From: Ralstonia condita
GTDB taxonomy: Bacteria > Pseudomonadota > Gammaproteobacteria > Burkholderiales > Burkholderiaceae
NCBI RefSeq assembly: GCF_958405655.1
Contig: NZ_CATYWO010000010.1
Location: forward strand, 1-64,000
Reading direction: 5' to 3'
Length of the DNA stretch: 64,000 bases
Positions 52,011 to 60,523 of the stretch are shown here, one piece after another. The translations under genes were made by a program, and so were the position numbers. How positions within the stretch are numbered: the stretch's first letter is position 1; the number at the start of each line of letters is the position of its first letter. The notes beneath the pieces are model-generated. The model saw only the letters and a program-made list of their open reading frames with translations. It searched no databases and was not told where the DNA came from.

Positions 52011-52660
52011 TGTGGTGCATCCCTTGTTTCATCCCCTGCCGGGGCGGGCGGTTTTGGTCCATCCCTGTTTCGTACCCTGCCGGGCACGACTCACTTTTCT
52101 TTGTCTTGCCAAAGAAAAGTAAGCAAAAGAAAGGCGCGCCCGAGATGGCGACCCATCCCTTGAATTTTCGTAACCGGGCGGAGACGGGAAAAACTCGCTG
52201 CGCTCAAACAGTTTCCCGTCTTGTTTCCGCCCGCTTACGAAAATTCAAGGCGCCATCTAGGGCAGGAACGTCAACGGCCAAACCGTTGGTGTGCATGCTC
52301 TGTCAGGCTCTTGCTTGTTGCTTGTTGCTTGTTGCTTGTTGCTTGTTGCTTGTTGCTTGTTGCTGTGTTGCTGTGTTGCCGTTTGCTTAGCCCCGCGTCT
52401 TGCCGCGTACCTACCACTGCGTTTGCACTGCGATGGTGTGGCCGTTGATGCCCTAGATGGCGCCTTGAATTTCTGTTGCAGAGAGGAAAAAGAGGGGAGG
52501 CCTGTCTGAGCGAAGCGAGTTTGCCTCCCCTCCCTCTCTGCGACATAAATTCAAGGAATCCTTCGCCATCTCGGGCGCGCCTTTCTTTGCTTACTTTCTT
52601 TGGCAAGACAAAGAAAGTGAGTCGGCCCCGGCAGGGGACGAAAGGGAGGCAGACCACCAA
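52011..52660 (-). repeat. Nested palindrome family, copy 3 (about 650 bp)
   Basis: Same orientation as copy 1. It starts 40 bp after the bioB stop. The left half has stem GACGGGA/TCCCGTC around the loop (here CTCGCTGCGCTCAAACAG, one change); the right half has CAGAGAGG..GAGGGGAGGC / GCCTCCCC..CCTCTCTG. Against copy 1 the pair CAGGGAGG/CCTCCCTG has become CAGAGAGG/CCTCTCTG, a change on both arms that keeps pairing. The left outer arm CCCTGTTTCRTACCCTGCCGGG is doubled. The spacer holds a microsatellite. Confidence 0.85.
52313..52361. repeat. GCTTGTT microsatellite, seven copies
   Basis: Seven perfect tandem copies of the heptamer GCTTGTT, followed by related GCTGTGTT units, lie in the spacer of palindromic copy 3. 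There is no gene. Copy 4's spacer has only a non-repeated similar stretch, so the array expanded here by slippage. Confidence 0.9.
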
Positions 52661-52699
52661 CACAAAAACAAAAACAAAAACCACCTCCCATCAAAAGCA

Positions 52700-53779
52700 T
52701 CAGTCCGCCGGCGTAATGTCGATATGACAATGCGAAGACTGCCCCCCCGCATGCGATTCATGGTGCATGTGATCCTGCACCTCCACCCGCATCCCCAACC
52801 GCGCCAGCAGCTTGCGGTCAGCATCCGCCTCCGGGTTATCCGTCGTCAGCAGTTTCTCGCCATAGAAGATCGAGTTGGCTCCCGCCATGAAGCACAGCGC
52901 CTGCAGCGCGTCGTCCATCGCCTCACGGCCAGCGGAGAGCCGCACCATCGCCTTGGGCATCGTGATGCGCGCCACGGCAATCGTGCGCACGAAATCAAAC
53001 GGGTCCAGTTCTTCGTTGCCCGCCAGCGGCGTACCCTCGACCTTCACGAGATTGTTGATGGGCACCGAGTCCGGATACGGCTCCATGTTCGCCAGCTCGG
53101 CGATCAGGCCTGCACGCTCGTGCACCGATTCCCCCAGGCCGACGATGCCGCCGCAGCACACGTTGATGCCGGCATCACGCACATGCTCGAGCGTGTCGAG
53201 GCGGTCCTGGTACGTGCGCGTGGTGATGATCTCGCCGTAGAACTCGGGCGCGGTGTCGAGGTTGTGGTTGTAGTAATCCAGACCCGCTTCCTTCAACTGC
53301 GCGGCCTGTTCCTGCTTGAGCATGCCGAGCGTCACGCAGGTCTCCAGCCCCATCGCCTTCACGCCGCGCACCATGTCGGCCACGGCATCGAGCTGATGCG
53401 GCTTCGGGTTGCGCCACGCGGCGCCCATGCAGAAGCGGCTTGCGCCGTTTTGCTTGGCGCGCGATGCGGCTTCCAGCACTTCGTCGATCGGCATCAGTTT
53501 TTCAGCCTCGACACCGGTGTCGTAGCGCGCCGATTGCGGGCAATACGAGCAATCTTCGGGGCAGCCGCCGGTCTTGATGGACAGCAGCGTCGACAACTGC
53601 ACGGCATTGGCGTCAAAGTTGGCGCGGTGCACCTGCTGCGCCTGGAACAGCAGGTCGTTGAACGGCAGCGCGAACAGCGCTTCGATGGCTTCGCGGCTCC
53701 AGCGCGCGTCGGGCGCCTGGCCCGGCGTGACGGGCGCCTTGGCGGCGTTCGGAACGAAGTTGAGCGGAGTGGATTGCAT
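52700..53779 (-). CDS. bioB: Biotin synthase
   Basis: This 359-residue radical-SAM enzyme inserts sulfur into dethiobiotin. The SAM cluster cysteines are C73, C77 and C80 in GGCPEDCSYCPQ. Other landmarks are SRFCMGAAWR, YNHNLDTAPEFY, CCGGIVGLGES and MVRLSAGREAM, with an extended C-terminal His-rich tail HMHHESHAGGQSSHCHIDI. The start after AAGGAAG at 53779 is chosen over longer frames. Being located inside the leucine-degradation genes is unusual but logical, since methylcrotonyl-CoA carboxylase needs biotin. Confidence 0.96.
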   Translation of the reverse strand: MQSTPLNFVPNAAKAPVTPGQAPDARWSREAIEALFALPFNDLLFQAQQVHRANFDANAVQLSTLLSIKTGGCPEDCSYCPQSARYDTGVEAEKLMPIDEVLEAASRAKQNGASRFCMGAAWRNPKPHQLDAVADMVRGVKAMGLETCVTLGMLKQEQAAQLKEAGLDYYNHNLDTAPEFYGEIITTRTYQDRLDTLEHVRDAGINVCCGGIVGLGESVHERAGLIAELANMEPYPDSVPINNLVKVEGTPLAGNEELDPFDFVRTIAVARITMPKAMVRLSAGREAMDDALQALCFMAGANSIFYGEKLLTTDNPEADADRKLLARLGMRVEVQDHMHHESHAGGQSSHCHIDITPAD

Positions 53780-53822
53780 GAGGACTTCCTTCAAGTGATG
53801 CGTGGTGTCGTTGTTATGCGGA

Positions 53823-54617
53823 TCAGGCCGGCAGCAGCCAGTTCGGCTTGCGCTTGCCCAGGAAACTCTGCACGCCTTCGCGGCCTTCTTCCGAGGCGCG
53901 AATGGCGGCGATGCGTTCAGCGGTGTCGGCCAGCAGTGCGTCATTGACCGCAGCGCCAGACACCTCGCGCACGAGGCGCTTGCTCTCGCGCACGGCGTTC
54001 GGGCTGTTGGCGACGAGTGCGGCGGTGATGTCGCCCACCTTGGCGTCGAGGGCGTCTGCGCTCACCAGCTCATGGACGAGGCCGAGGCGATGCGCCTCTG
54101 CGGCGGAGAAACGCTCGGCAGTGATGAAGTAGCGGCGCGATGCCTGTTCGCCCAGTGCGCGGATCACGTATGGGCTGATGGTGGCCGGGATCAGCCCGAG
54201 CTTCGCTTCCGACAGGCAGAAGTTGGCCGTGTCGACGGCGACGACGATGTCGCACGCGGCGACCAGGCCAACGCCGCCGGCATAGGTGTCGCCCTGCACG
54301 CGCGCGATCACGGGCTTGGGGCAGGTATAGATGGCGCGCAGCATTTCGGCCAGGCGCAGGGCGTCGGCGCGGTTCTCGTCATCGGAGTAGCCGGCCATCT
54401 TCTTCATCCAGTTCAGGTCGGCGCCTGCGCAGAAGGCGGGGCCGTTGCCGGCCAGGACGATCGCGCGCACGTCGGGCTCATCGGCCAGCGCGCGGAACGC
54501 ACCGGTCAGCTCCGCGATGACGGTTTCGTTGAAGGCGTTGCGCACGTCGGGCCGATTGAGCGTGAGCGTGGCGACGGCGCCGTGCTGGGCGAAGGCGAGT
54601 GTCTCGAAGGTGTTCAT
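53823..54617 (-). CDS. liuC: Methylglutaconyl-CoA hydratase (enoyl-CoA hydratase family)
   Basis: This 264-residue crotonase-fold protein hydrates 3-methylglutaconyl-CoA to HMG-CoA. It shows VATLTLNRPDVRNAFNETVIAEL, oxyanion-hole segments AIVLAGNGPAFCAGADLNWMKKMAG and VQGDTYAGGVGLVAACD, with acidic residues in FCLSEAKLGLIPATISPY. The paired positions of a Glu acid/base are typical of hydratases. The context between liuB and liuD supports the assignment over other enoyl-CoA hydratases. Its start overlaps the hydrolase stop by 4 bases. Confidence 0.9.
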   Translation of the reverse strand: MNTFETLAFAQHGAVATLTLNRPDVRNAFNETVIAELTGAFRALADEPDVRAIVLAGNGPAFCAGADLNWMKKMAGYSDDENRADALRLAEMLRAIYTCPKPVIARVQGDTYAGGVGLVAACDIVVAVDTANFCLSEAKLGLIPATISPYVIRALGEQASRRYFITAERFSAAEAHRLGLVHELVSADALDAKVGDITAALVANSPNAVRESKRLVREVSGAAVNDALLADTAERIAAIRASEEGREGVQSFLGKRKPNWLLPA

Positions 54618-55540
54618 CGGGTGTCCTTGTGGGGGGCGGCGGGTGTGCCGGTGGCGTTGACCGGCGCGGCGGCGGCGTGCACCGGGCTGGCCGGCAGGCC
54701 GAGCTCGCGCAGGAAGGCATCGACCTGCGGCAACCAGATCCCCAAACCGGCGCGGCTTGCGAACATGCCGTGCGAATCGCTCTGGAAGTTGCCGTAGTCC
54801 ACCAGCCGTGCCTTGCCGCCAGCGCTGGTATAGGCAAAGAACAGGCGCTCAGGCAGCGGCTTGGGCCAGTAGCTGTCGTTGTCGCCGTAGAACCAGAGCG
54901 ACGGATAGTGCGCGTGGCGTCCGTATGTCTCGAAGGCGCGCACGAGGTTATCTTCCCAGGCGGCACAGGTGTCATTGCGCAGGCCGCCCGCGAAGTTCAC
55001 CAGGCCGCGCACGCCCGGGTAGACGATGGTGCCAAACGCCAGCGTGGTCAAACCGCCGTGCGATTGACCCATGATGACGATGCGGTCGCGGTCCACATAC
55101 GGCTGCCTCGTCATGTAGTCGAGTGCGGCAACAACATCTTCCGTCTGCACGAGGCCGTTGCTCTCGACATTGCAGCCGCCGCCGACGTACGCGCCGCCCG
55201 AGCGGGAAAAGCCTTGCCGCATCGGGATGGCCACCACGTAACCGCGTTCGACGAGCGCAGCGGCTTGCGCGCTGTAGCGTGCCCGGCTTTGGAAGGCCGG
55301 ATTGCCATGCGCCTTGCCGTGGTTGATCACGATGAGCGGGAATGGCCCGTCGCCGGCCGGTTTGTAGACCGTGGTCTCCAGCTTGATGGTGAAGATGCCC
55401 GCAGACTTGGGCACCTCCACGACGCTTTCCGTCACGCCGTTCGGCTGGGCATCCTGCGCATGCGCGGCAGTCGTGAGCAGCGCGGCGCAGCCAAGGGCTG
55501 CACACGCTCGCTTCCACGCATGCCGGTACGTCCTGTTCAC
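54614..55540 (-). CDS. Secreted alpha/beta hydrolase (dienelactone hydrolase-like)
   Basis: This 308-residue protein begins with a signal peptide (about 1-28, ending TTAAHAQ). It has a serine hydrolase core: NHGKAHGNPAFQSRARYSA oxyanion region, the nucleophile elbow IMGQSHGGLTTLAFG (Ser about 162), WFYGDNDSYWP with the catalytic Asp, and the His in NFQSDSHGMFA. It may be an esterase exported to the periplasm; why it lies in the liu operon is unclear. It ends in the ATGA of liuC. Confidence 0.85.
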   Translation of the reverse strand: MNRTYRHAWKRACAALGCAALLTTAAHAQDAQPNGVTESVVEVPKSAGIFTIKLETTVYKPAGDGPFPLIVINHGKAHGNPAFQSRARYSAQAAALVERGYVVAIPMRQGFSRSGGAYVGGGCNVESNGLVQTEDVVAALDYMTRQPYVDRDRIVIMGQSHGGLTTLAFGTIVYPGVRGLVNFAGGLRNDTCAAWEDNLVRAFETYGRHAHYPSLWFYGDNDSYWPKPLPERLFFAYTSAGGKARLVDYGNFQSDSHGMFASRAGLGIWLPQVDAFLRELGLPASPVHAAAAPVNATGTPAAPHKDTR

Positions 55541-55568
55541 TGCTTGTCCTTGTTCAATGGCGGCCCGC

Positions 55569-57176
55569 TTACATGCGGAACACGCCGAAGTTCATGTCGC
55601 CGATCGGTGCGTTCAGGCTGGCCGACAGCCCGAGGCCCAGCACGCTGCGCGTGTCGGCGGGGTCGATCACGCCATCGTCCCACAGGCGTGCGCTGGCGTA
55701 GTAGGGGTGGCCCTGGCGCTCATATTGGTCGCGGATCGGCGCCTTGAACGCGGCTTCTTCATCCGCGCTCCACTGGCCGCCCTTGGCTTCGATGCCGTCG
55801 CGGCGCACGGTGGCGAGCACGCTGGCGGCCTGTTCGCCGCCCATCACCGAGATGCGCGCGTTCGGCCACATCCACAGGAAGCGCGGCGAATACGCACGTC
55901 CGCACATGCCGTAGTTGCCCGCGCCAAACGAGCCGCCGATGATGACCGTGAACTTCGGCACCTGCGCCGTCGCCACCGCCGTCACCATCTTCGCGCCGTT
56001 CTTGGCGATGCCTTCGTTCTCGTACTTGCGGCCGACCATGAAGCCGGTGATGTTCTGCAGGAACACCAGCGGGATCTTGCGCTGGCAGCACAGCTCGATG
56101 AAGTGCGCGCCCTTGAGCGCCGCCTCCGAAAACAGGATGCCGTTGTTGGCGATGATGCCGACCGGGTAACCCCAGATGCGCGCAAAGCCGCAGACCAGCG
56201 TCGTGCCGTAGCGCACCTTGAATTCGTCAAAGGCGGAATCGTCTACGATGCGTGCGATGACTTCACGCACGTCGAACGGCTTGCGCGTATCGGTCGGGAT
56301 CACGCCGTAGAGTTCTTCGGCCGCGTAGCGCGGTTCGACCGGCGCATGAATCTGCACTTGATCCGGCTTGCGGCGGTTCAGGTGCGCGACGATGCTGCGG
56401 GCTTGTGCCAGCGCGTGCGAGTCGTTGTTGGCGAAGTAATCCGCCACGCCGGACAGCCGCGTGTGCACATCGGCGCCGCCGAGGTCTTCCGCGCTCACCA
56501 CTTCACCGGTGGCCGCCTTCACCAGCGGCGGGCCCGCCAGGAAGATCGTGCCCTGTTCCTTGACGATGATCGATTCGTCGCTCATGGCGGGCACATACGC
56601 ACCGCCGGCCGTGCACGAGCCCATCACCACTGCGATCTGCGGAATGCCCTTCGACGACAGGTTGGCCTGGTTGTAAAAGATGCGGCCGAAGTGATCGCGA
56701 TCGGGAAACACGTCGTCCTGGTTCGGCAGGTTGGCGCCGCCCGAATCGACGAGGTACACGCAGGGCAGGTGGTTCTGCTCGGCAATTTCCTGCGCGCGCA
56801 GATGCTTCTTCACGGTCATCGGGTAATACGTGCCGCCCTTGACCGTGGCGTCGTTGCAGACGATCACGCATTCCTGCCCAGAGATGCGGCCGATGCCGGT
56901 GATGATGCCGGCGCCCGGTGCCGCGTCGTCGTACATGCCGTACGCCGCCAGTTGCGAGAACTCCAGGAACGGCGTGCCGGGGTCGAGCAGTTGCTGCACG
57001 CGGTCGCGCGGCAGCAGCTTGCCGCGTGCGAGGTGCTTGGCGCGAGCGCTTTCGCCACCGCCCTCGGCGATGCGGGCGACCTTGTCGCGCAGGTCGGCGA
57101 CGAGCGCGCGCATGGCATCGGCGTTGGCCTTGAAGTCTTCGGCACGGGGGTTCAGCTTGGTCTCTAGCGTCGGCAT
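55569..57176 (-). CDS. liuB: Methylcrotonyl-CoA carboxylase carboxyltransferase beta subunit
   Basis: This 535-residue carboxyltransferase matches MCC beta subunits: PGTPFLEFSQLAAYGMYDDAAPGAGIITGIG near the N-terminus, YLVDSGGANLPNQDDVFPDRDHFGRIFYNQANLS, MGSCTAGGAYVPAMSDESI, FLQNITGFMVGRKYENEGIAKNGAKMV and a crotonase-like second half IIGGSFGAGNYGMCGRAYSPRFLWMWPNARISVMGGEQAASVL. It moves carboxyl from biotin to 3-methylcrotonyl-CoA. It is 18 bp after the YchJ-like gene. Confidence 0.96.
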   Translation of the reverse strand: MPTLETKLNPRAEDFKANADAMRALVADLRDKVARIAEGGGESARAKHLARGKLLPRDRVQQLLDPGTPFLEFSQLAAYGMYDDAAPGAGIITGIGRISGQECVIVCNDATVKGGTYYPMTVKKHLRAQEIAEQNHLPCVYLVDSGGANLPNQDDVFPDRDHFGRIFYNQANLSSKGIPQIAVVMGSCTAGGAYVPAMSDESIIVKEQGTIFLAGPPLVKAATGEVVSAEDLGGADVHTRLSGVADYFANNDSHALAQARSIVAHLNRRKPDQVQIHAPVEPRYAAEELYGVIPTDTRKPFDVREVIARIVDDSAFDEFKVRYGTTLVCGFARIWGYPVGIIANNGILFSEAALKGAHFIELCCQRKIPLVFLQNITGFMVGRKYENEGIAKNGAKMVTAVATAQVPKFTVIIGGSFGAGNYGMCGRAYSPRFLWMWPNARISVMGGEQAASVLATVRRDGIEAKGGQWSADEEAAFKAPIRDQYERQGHPYYASARLWDDGVIDPADTRSVLGLGLSASLNAPIGDMNFGVFRM

Positions 57177-57194
57177 GGCGGAAGTGCGATGGGG

Positions 57195-57629
57195 TCAGTC
57201 AGGGAAGGTGCCGTCGACGTACAGCCAACGGCCTTCGGGGGATTCGGCACCGCTCGCGTCCAGGCGGACGAAGCGGCTGATTTCGTGCAGGCGATGCGCG
57301 CGGCCGCCCACCTTGTAGCGCGCGACGAACTCCACCGTCGCGTGCGTGGCGTCTTGCGCGACGTGGCGCTTGATGTCCAGGCCGAGCCAGCGCGTAGCGG
57401 GCGCGGCCGCCTCGCTTGTCTCCAGATCGGCAGGGCAGGTGGACGGATGCCACGTACGGCGAAGGTACGCGGTGTCGCCCAATACGTAGGCGCTGTAACG
57501 AGAACGCATCAGTTGCTCGGCGGTGGCTGGCACCGCTTCGCCCGTATGCAGCGGACCGCAGCAGCGCGCGTAGGCACCACCGCCGCAGGGGCAGGCCTCA
57601 GTCTGGCCGATGGCCTGGCGTGGGCTCAC
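57195..57629 (-). CDS. YchJ-family protein with SEC-C motif
   Basis: This 144-residue protein of the UPF0225/YchJ family begins with a SEC-C zinc motif in EACPCGGGAYARCCGPLH and follows with the NTF2-like part (SRYSAYVLGDTAYLRRTWHPST, then the VEFVARYKVGG strand). Function unknown. The end of HAD overlaps its start by 4 bases (57626-57629), so the genes are co-translated. Confidence 0.88.
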   Translation of the reverse strand: MSPRQAIGQTEACPCGGGAYARCCGPLHTGEAVPATAEQLMRSRYSAYVLGDTAYLRRTWHPSTCPADLETSEAAAPATRWLGLDIKRHVAQDATHATVEFVARYKVGGRAHRLHEISRFVRLDASGAESPEGRWLYVDGTFPD

Positions 57630-58315
57630 GCCAGCAGCTCCGGCAAGTGGCGCATGTCAGTAAAGGTGCGCGTCGCGCCGGCGGCAATGAGCGGGCCGGG
57701 CGCGTTGCGGCCCGCGTAGGCCAGCACGGTCATGCCCGCGGCGTGTCCGGCCGTGACGCCCGTGGGGCTGTCTTCGATCACCACACAGCGGGCGGGCGCA
57801 ACGCCCAGCCGGCTTGCAGCGAGCAGGTACACGTCGGGTGCGGGCTTGCTGCGCGCGACTTCGGTGGCCGAGAAGATGCGGGCATCCGTCGGCTGGAAGC
57901 GGTGGATGAGGCCCGTGCGGTTCAACTGCAACTCCACCTTCATGCGATCGGCGCCGGAGGCCACGGCCATCGGCAGGCCCAGCGTCGACAGCGCATCGAT
58001 GGCATGCGCAATGTACGGCACCGCTTCGACTTCGGCTTCCAGCAGTGCGTTGCGGCGTGCGTGAAAGGTGGAAAGCCAGTTTGGTGGCAGCGGCGCGCCG
58101 CGCATCTCGGCAATGGCGTCAAGCTCTTCGCGGATGGCCTTGCCGAGAAAACGCTTGATCGAATCTTCCAGGCTGATGCCGATGCCGAGTTCGTTCAGCA
58201 TCTGCCAGATCAGGCGGTTGACGAGGGGTTCGCTGTCGACGAGCACGCCGTCGCAATCGAACAGGATGGCGTCGAAACGGGGGTGCGGGCGCGCCGATTG
58301 AGGGACTGCAGTCAT
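57626..58315 (-). CDS. HAD-family phosphatase/phosphoglycolate phosphatase-like
   Basis: This 229-residue HAD hydrolase has motif I FDAILFDCDGVLVDSEPLVN with the nucleophile D19, motif II VASGADR, K in KPAPDVYLLAASRLGV and motif IV VIEDSPTGVTAG. The cap domain of C1 type lies between 25 and 95. It fits beta-phosphoglucomutase/phosphatase-like members; the substrate is not readable. It overlaps the rhodanese stop by 4 bases and its own end overlaps YchJ. Confidence 0.88.
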   Translation of the reverse strand: MTAVPQSARPHPRFDAILFDCDGVLVDSEPLVNRLIWQMLNELGIGISLEDSIKRFLGKAIREELDAIAEMRGAPLPPNWLSTFHARRNALLEAEVEAVPYIAHAIDALSTLGLPMAVASGADRMKVELQLNRTGLIHRFQPTDARIFSATEVARSKPAPDVYLLAASRLGVAPARCVVIEDSPTGVTAGHAAGMTVLAYAGRNAPGPLIAAGATRTFTDMRHLPELLA

Positions 58316-58716
58316 GCTTTCTTCGTTGGTTTTTCGTAAGCGGCAACCGGCGCGCCGGCTGCCTTCCAGGCGGTGAAGCCGCCCTCGATATGCGCCACGC
58401 GGTCCAGCCCCATGTCCTGCACGGTCTTGGTGGCCAGCGCGCTGCGCCAGCCTGCCGCGCAGAAGAAGACGAACGTCTTGTCGGCTGCAAAGGCGGGCTT
58501 GTGATACGGCGATTCCGGGTCGACCCAGAATTCCAGCATGCCGCGCGGCGCATGCAGGGCGCTGGGGATCACGCCTTCGCGCTCGAGCTCACGGATGTCG
58601 CGCACATCGACGAACTGCACGTCCGGATCGTCGAGGAGCGCGCGTGCCTCGTCCACCGAAAGCGTGCGCACTTCGGACATGGCCTGGTCAACCAATGCGC
58701 GGAATCCCTTTTTCAT
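58312..58716 (-). CDS. Rhodanese-like sulfurtransferase domain protein
   Basis: This 134-residue protein is a single rhodanese domain: VRTLSVDEARALLDDPDVQFVDVRDIRELEREGVIPSALHAPRGMLE, active-site loop FCAAGWRSALATKTV with the catalytic Cys at about 93, and HIEGGFTAWKAAG at the end. It would move sulfane sulfur. A GTG 3 codons upstream is in frame, but the ATG at 58716 is preferred. The stop overlaps the HAD start by 4 bases. Confidence 0.88.
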   Translation of the reverse strand: MKKGFRALVDQAMSEVRTLSVDEARALLDDPDVQFVDVRDIRELEREGVIPSALHAPRGMLEFWVDPESPYHKPAFAADKTFVFFCAAGWRSALATKTVQDMGLDRVAHIEGGFTAWKAAGAPVAAYEKPTKKA

Positions 58717-58735
58717 GGTCACGGCGGTACGCTCC

Positions 58736-59341
58736 TCAGACACGACCGTCGCGCAGCAGCGCTTCGATCTGGTCGAATCGATCAAAACCCCAGAACGCCT
58801 CGCCGTCGACAATCACGTAGGGCGAGCCGAACACGCCACGCGACATGGCCAGGTCGATCTCGGCCTTGAGCTGGTCCTTGATCTGCTGGCTGTTGGCGCC
58901 TGCGTTGAGCGCGGCACCGTCGATGCCCATCGCGTCGGCAATCTTCATCACCTCGGTCGGTTCGCCGATATTGACGTCGTCAACGAACAGCCCGCGATAG
59001 ACAGCACGCGCAAAGTCGATGGCGCGGTCGCCGCCGTGATGATCGTGCACCCACAGCATGGCGCGGGCCGCGTATTGCGTGGGCAGCGGGAAGTGCGTCG
59101 GCTTGCGGTATTCAATGCCGTTGAAGCGTGCCGTGCGCTCGAAATCGCGCCATGCGTAATCGCCCTTGAGCGGCACCTGCGGCAGCGGGGAACCGCCGGT
59201 GGTCTTGAACACAACCCCCAGCAGGATCGGATGCCACGCCGTCGCCCGGTTGTACCGCTGGGCGAGTTCTTCCACGCGCGTGCTGGCGAAGTAGCCGTAC
59301 GGCGATGAGAAGTCGAAGTAGAAATCGATGGCCCCGTTCAT
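58736..59341 (-). CDS. DsbA-like 2-hydroxychromene-2-carboxylate isomerase family protein
   Basis: This 201-residue protein has the DsbA fold of the HCCA isomerase/kappa-GST group: IDFYFDFSSPYGYFAS with Ser instead of the CxxC motif, an AARAMLWVHDHH helical insert, and GVFGSPYVIVDGEAFWGFDRFDQIEALL at the end. The family uses glutathione in isomerisation of aromatic intermediates. The start is the ATG 5 bases after GGGGAGC. Substrate unknown; it is co-located with branched-chain acyl-CoA genes. Confidence 0.88.
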   Translation of the reverse strand: MNGAIDFYFDFSSPYGYFASTRVEELAQRYNRATAWHPILLGVVFKTTGGSPLPQVPLKGDYAWRDFERTARFNGIEYRKPTHFPLPTQYAARAMLWVHDHHGGDRAIDFARAVYRGLFVDDVNIGEPTEVMKIADAMGIDGAALNAGANSQQIKDQLKAEIDLAMSRGVFGSPYVIVDGEAFWGFDRFDQIEALLRDGRV

Positions 59342-59382
59342 GATGTGCTCCCCTTGTTGTGCTGCCGCTTCCCCAAACATGC

Positions 59383-60513
59383 CTACGCCAGCGCGCGGGC
59401 AATCAAGATCTTCTGGATATCGCTCGTGCCTTCGTAGATCTGACACACGCGCACGTCACGGTAGATGCGCTCCACCGGAAAGTCGCTGACGTAGCCGTAG
59501 CCGCCGAAGACCTGGATGGCATCGGAGCAGACGCGCTCGGCCATCTCACTGGCATTGAGCTTGGCCATGGCCGCCTCTTTCAGGCACGGCAGACCGGCGT
59601 CTTTCAGGCTGGCGGCATGCCAGACCATCTGTCGTGCTACGTCCACGCGTGTGGCCATGTCGGCCAGGCGAAACTGCACGGCTTGGTGCGCAAACAGCGG
59701 CTGGCCGAAACTCTCGCGCTCCTTGGCGTACGCCAGCGCGGCTTCAAAGGCCGCACGCGCCATGCCAACGCTCTGCGCGGCAATGCCGATGCGCCCGCCT
59801 TCCAGCCCGGACAGCGCCATCTTGTAGCCCGCGCCTTCTTCACCCAGCAGGCAATCGGCGGGGATGCGGCAATCTTCAAACACGATCTGCGCCGTGTCGG
59901 ACGAGTGCTGGCCGAGCTTGTCCTCGAGCCGCGCGACGATGTAGCCCGGCGTGTTGGTCGGCACCAGGAATGCGCTGATGCCGCGCTTGCCTGCGGCCTT
60001 GTCGGTCACGGCCATGACGATCGCCACGTCGGCATGCTTGCCGCTGGTGATGAACTGCTTCACGCCGTTCAGGACCCAGTGGTCGCCATCGCGCACGGCC
60101 GTGGTGCGCAGCGCCGATGCGTCGGAGCCGACGTGCGGCTCGGTCAGGCAGAACGCGCCCAGCATCTCGCCGCGCGCCAGCGGCACGAGCCACTGCTGCT
60201 TCTGCGCGTCGTTCGCAAACGCCATCAGCATGCTGCACACGGGGCAGTTGTTCACGCTGATGACGGTGGAGGTGCCGCCGTCGCCCGCGGCAATCTCTTC
60301 CAGGATCAACGCCAGCGACAGGTAGTCGAGCCCCGCACCGCCCAGTTCTTCCGGCACGGCCACGCCATAGGCGCCCAGTTCGCCCAGTTGGCGGTGCACG
60401 TCTTGCGGGAACGTTGCATCGCGGTCCCATGCGGCGGCGTGCGGGGTGATCGCCTCACGCACGAAGGTGCGGATGGCGTCGCGAATCATCTCTTGCTCTT
60501 GGGTCAGCAGCAT
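59383..60513 (-). CDS. Acyl-CoA dehydrogenase, short-chain/2-methyl branched type
   Basis: This 376-residue FAD enzyme has FCLTEPHVGSDASALRTTA, GKHADVAIVMAVTD, SGLEGGRIGIAAQSVGMARAAFEAAL, and the C-terminal catalytic Glu E361 in QIYEGTSDIQKILIAR. A catalytic Glu in this YEGT position is that of short-chain and short/branched-chain acyl-CoA dehydrogenases. Isovaleryl-CoA dehydrogenases (LiuA) have Gly there and the base elsewhere. So although it lies where liuA would be expected, the sequence speaks against isovaleryl-CoA dehydrogenase. The start is at ATG 60513; the frame upstream is not supported. Confidence 0.88.
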   Translation of the reverse strand: MLLTQEQEMIRDAIRTFVREAITPHAAAWDRDATFPQDVHRQLGELGAYGVAVPEELGGAGLDYLSLALILEEIAAGDGGTSTVISVNNCPVCSMLMAFANDAQKQQWLVPLARGEMLGAFCLTEPHVGSDASALRTTAVRDGDHWVLNGVKQFITSGKHADVAIVMAVTDKAAGKRGISAFLVPTNTPGYIVARLEDKLGQHSSDTAQIVFEDCRIPADCLLGEEGAGYKMALSGLEGGRIGIAAQSVGMARAAFEAALAYAKERESFGQPLFAHQAVQFRLADMATRVDVARQMVWHAASLKDAGLPCLKEAAMAKLNASEMAERVCSDAIQVFGGYGYVSDFPVERIYRDVRVCQIYEGTSDIQKILIARALA

Positions 60514-60523
60514 CGTTCCGGCC

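Noticed and set aside
52271..52684. 137-codon frame in palindrome copy 3
   Set aside because: Composed of repeat and microsatellite translation (VACCLLLVACC type), so not a gene.
59383..60513. Naming the acyl-CoA dehydrogenase liuA from its position
   Set aside because: The catalytic Glu is in the short-chain position (YEGTS), which isovaleryl-CoA dehydrogenases lack.
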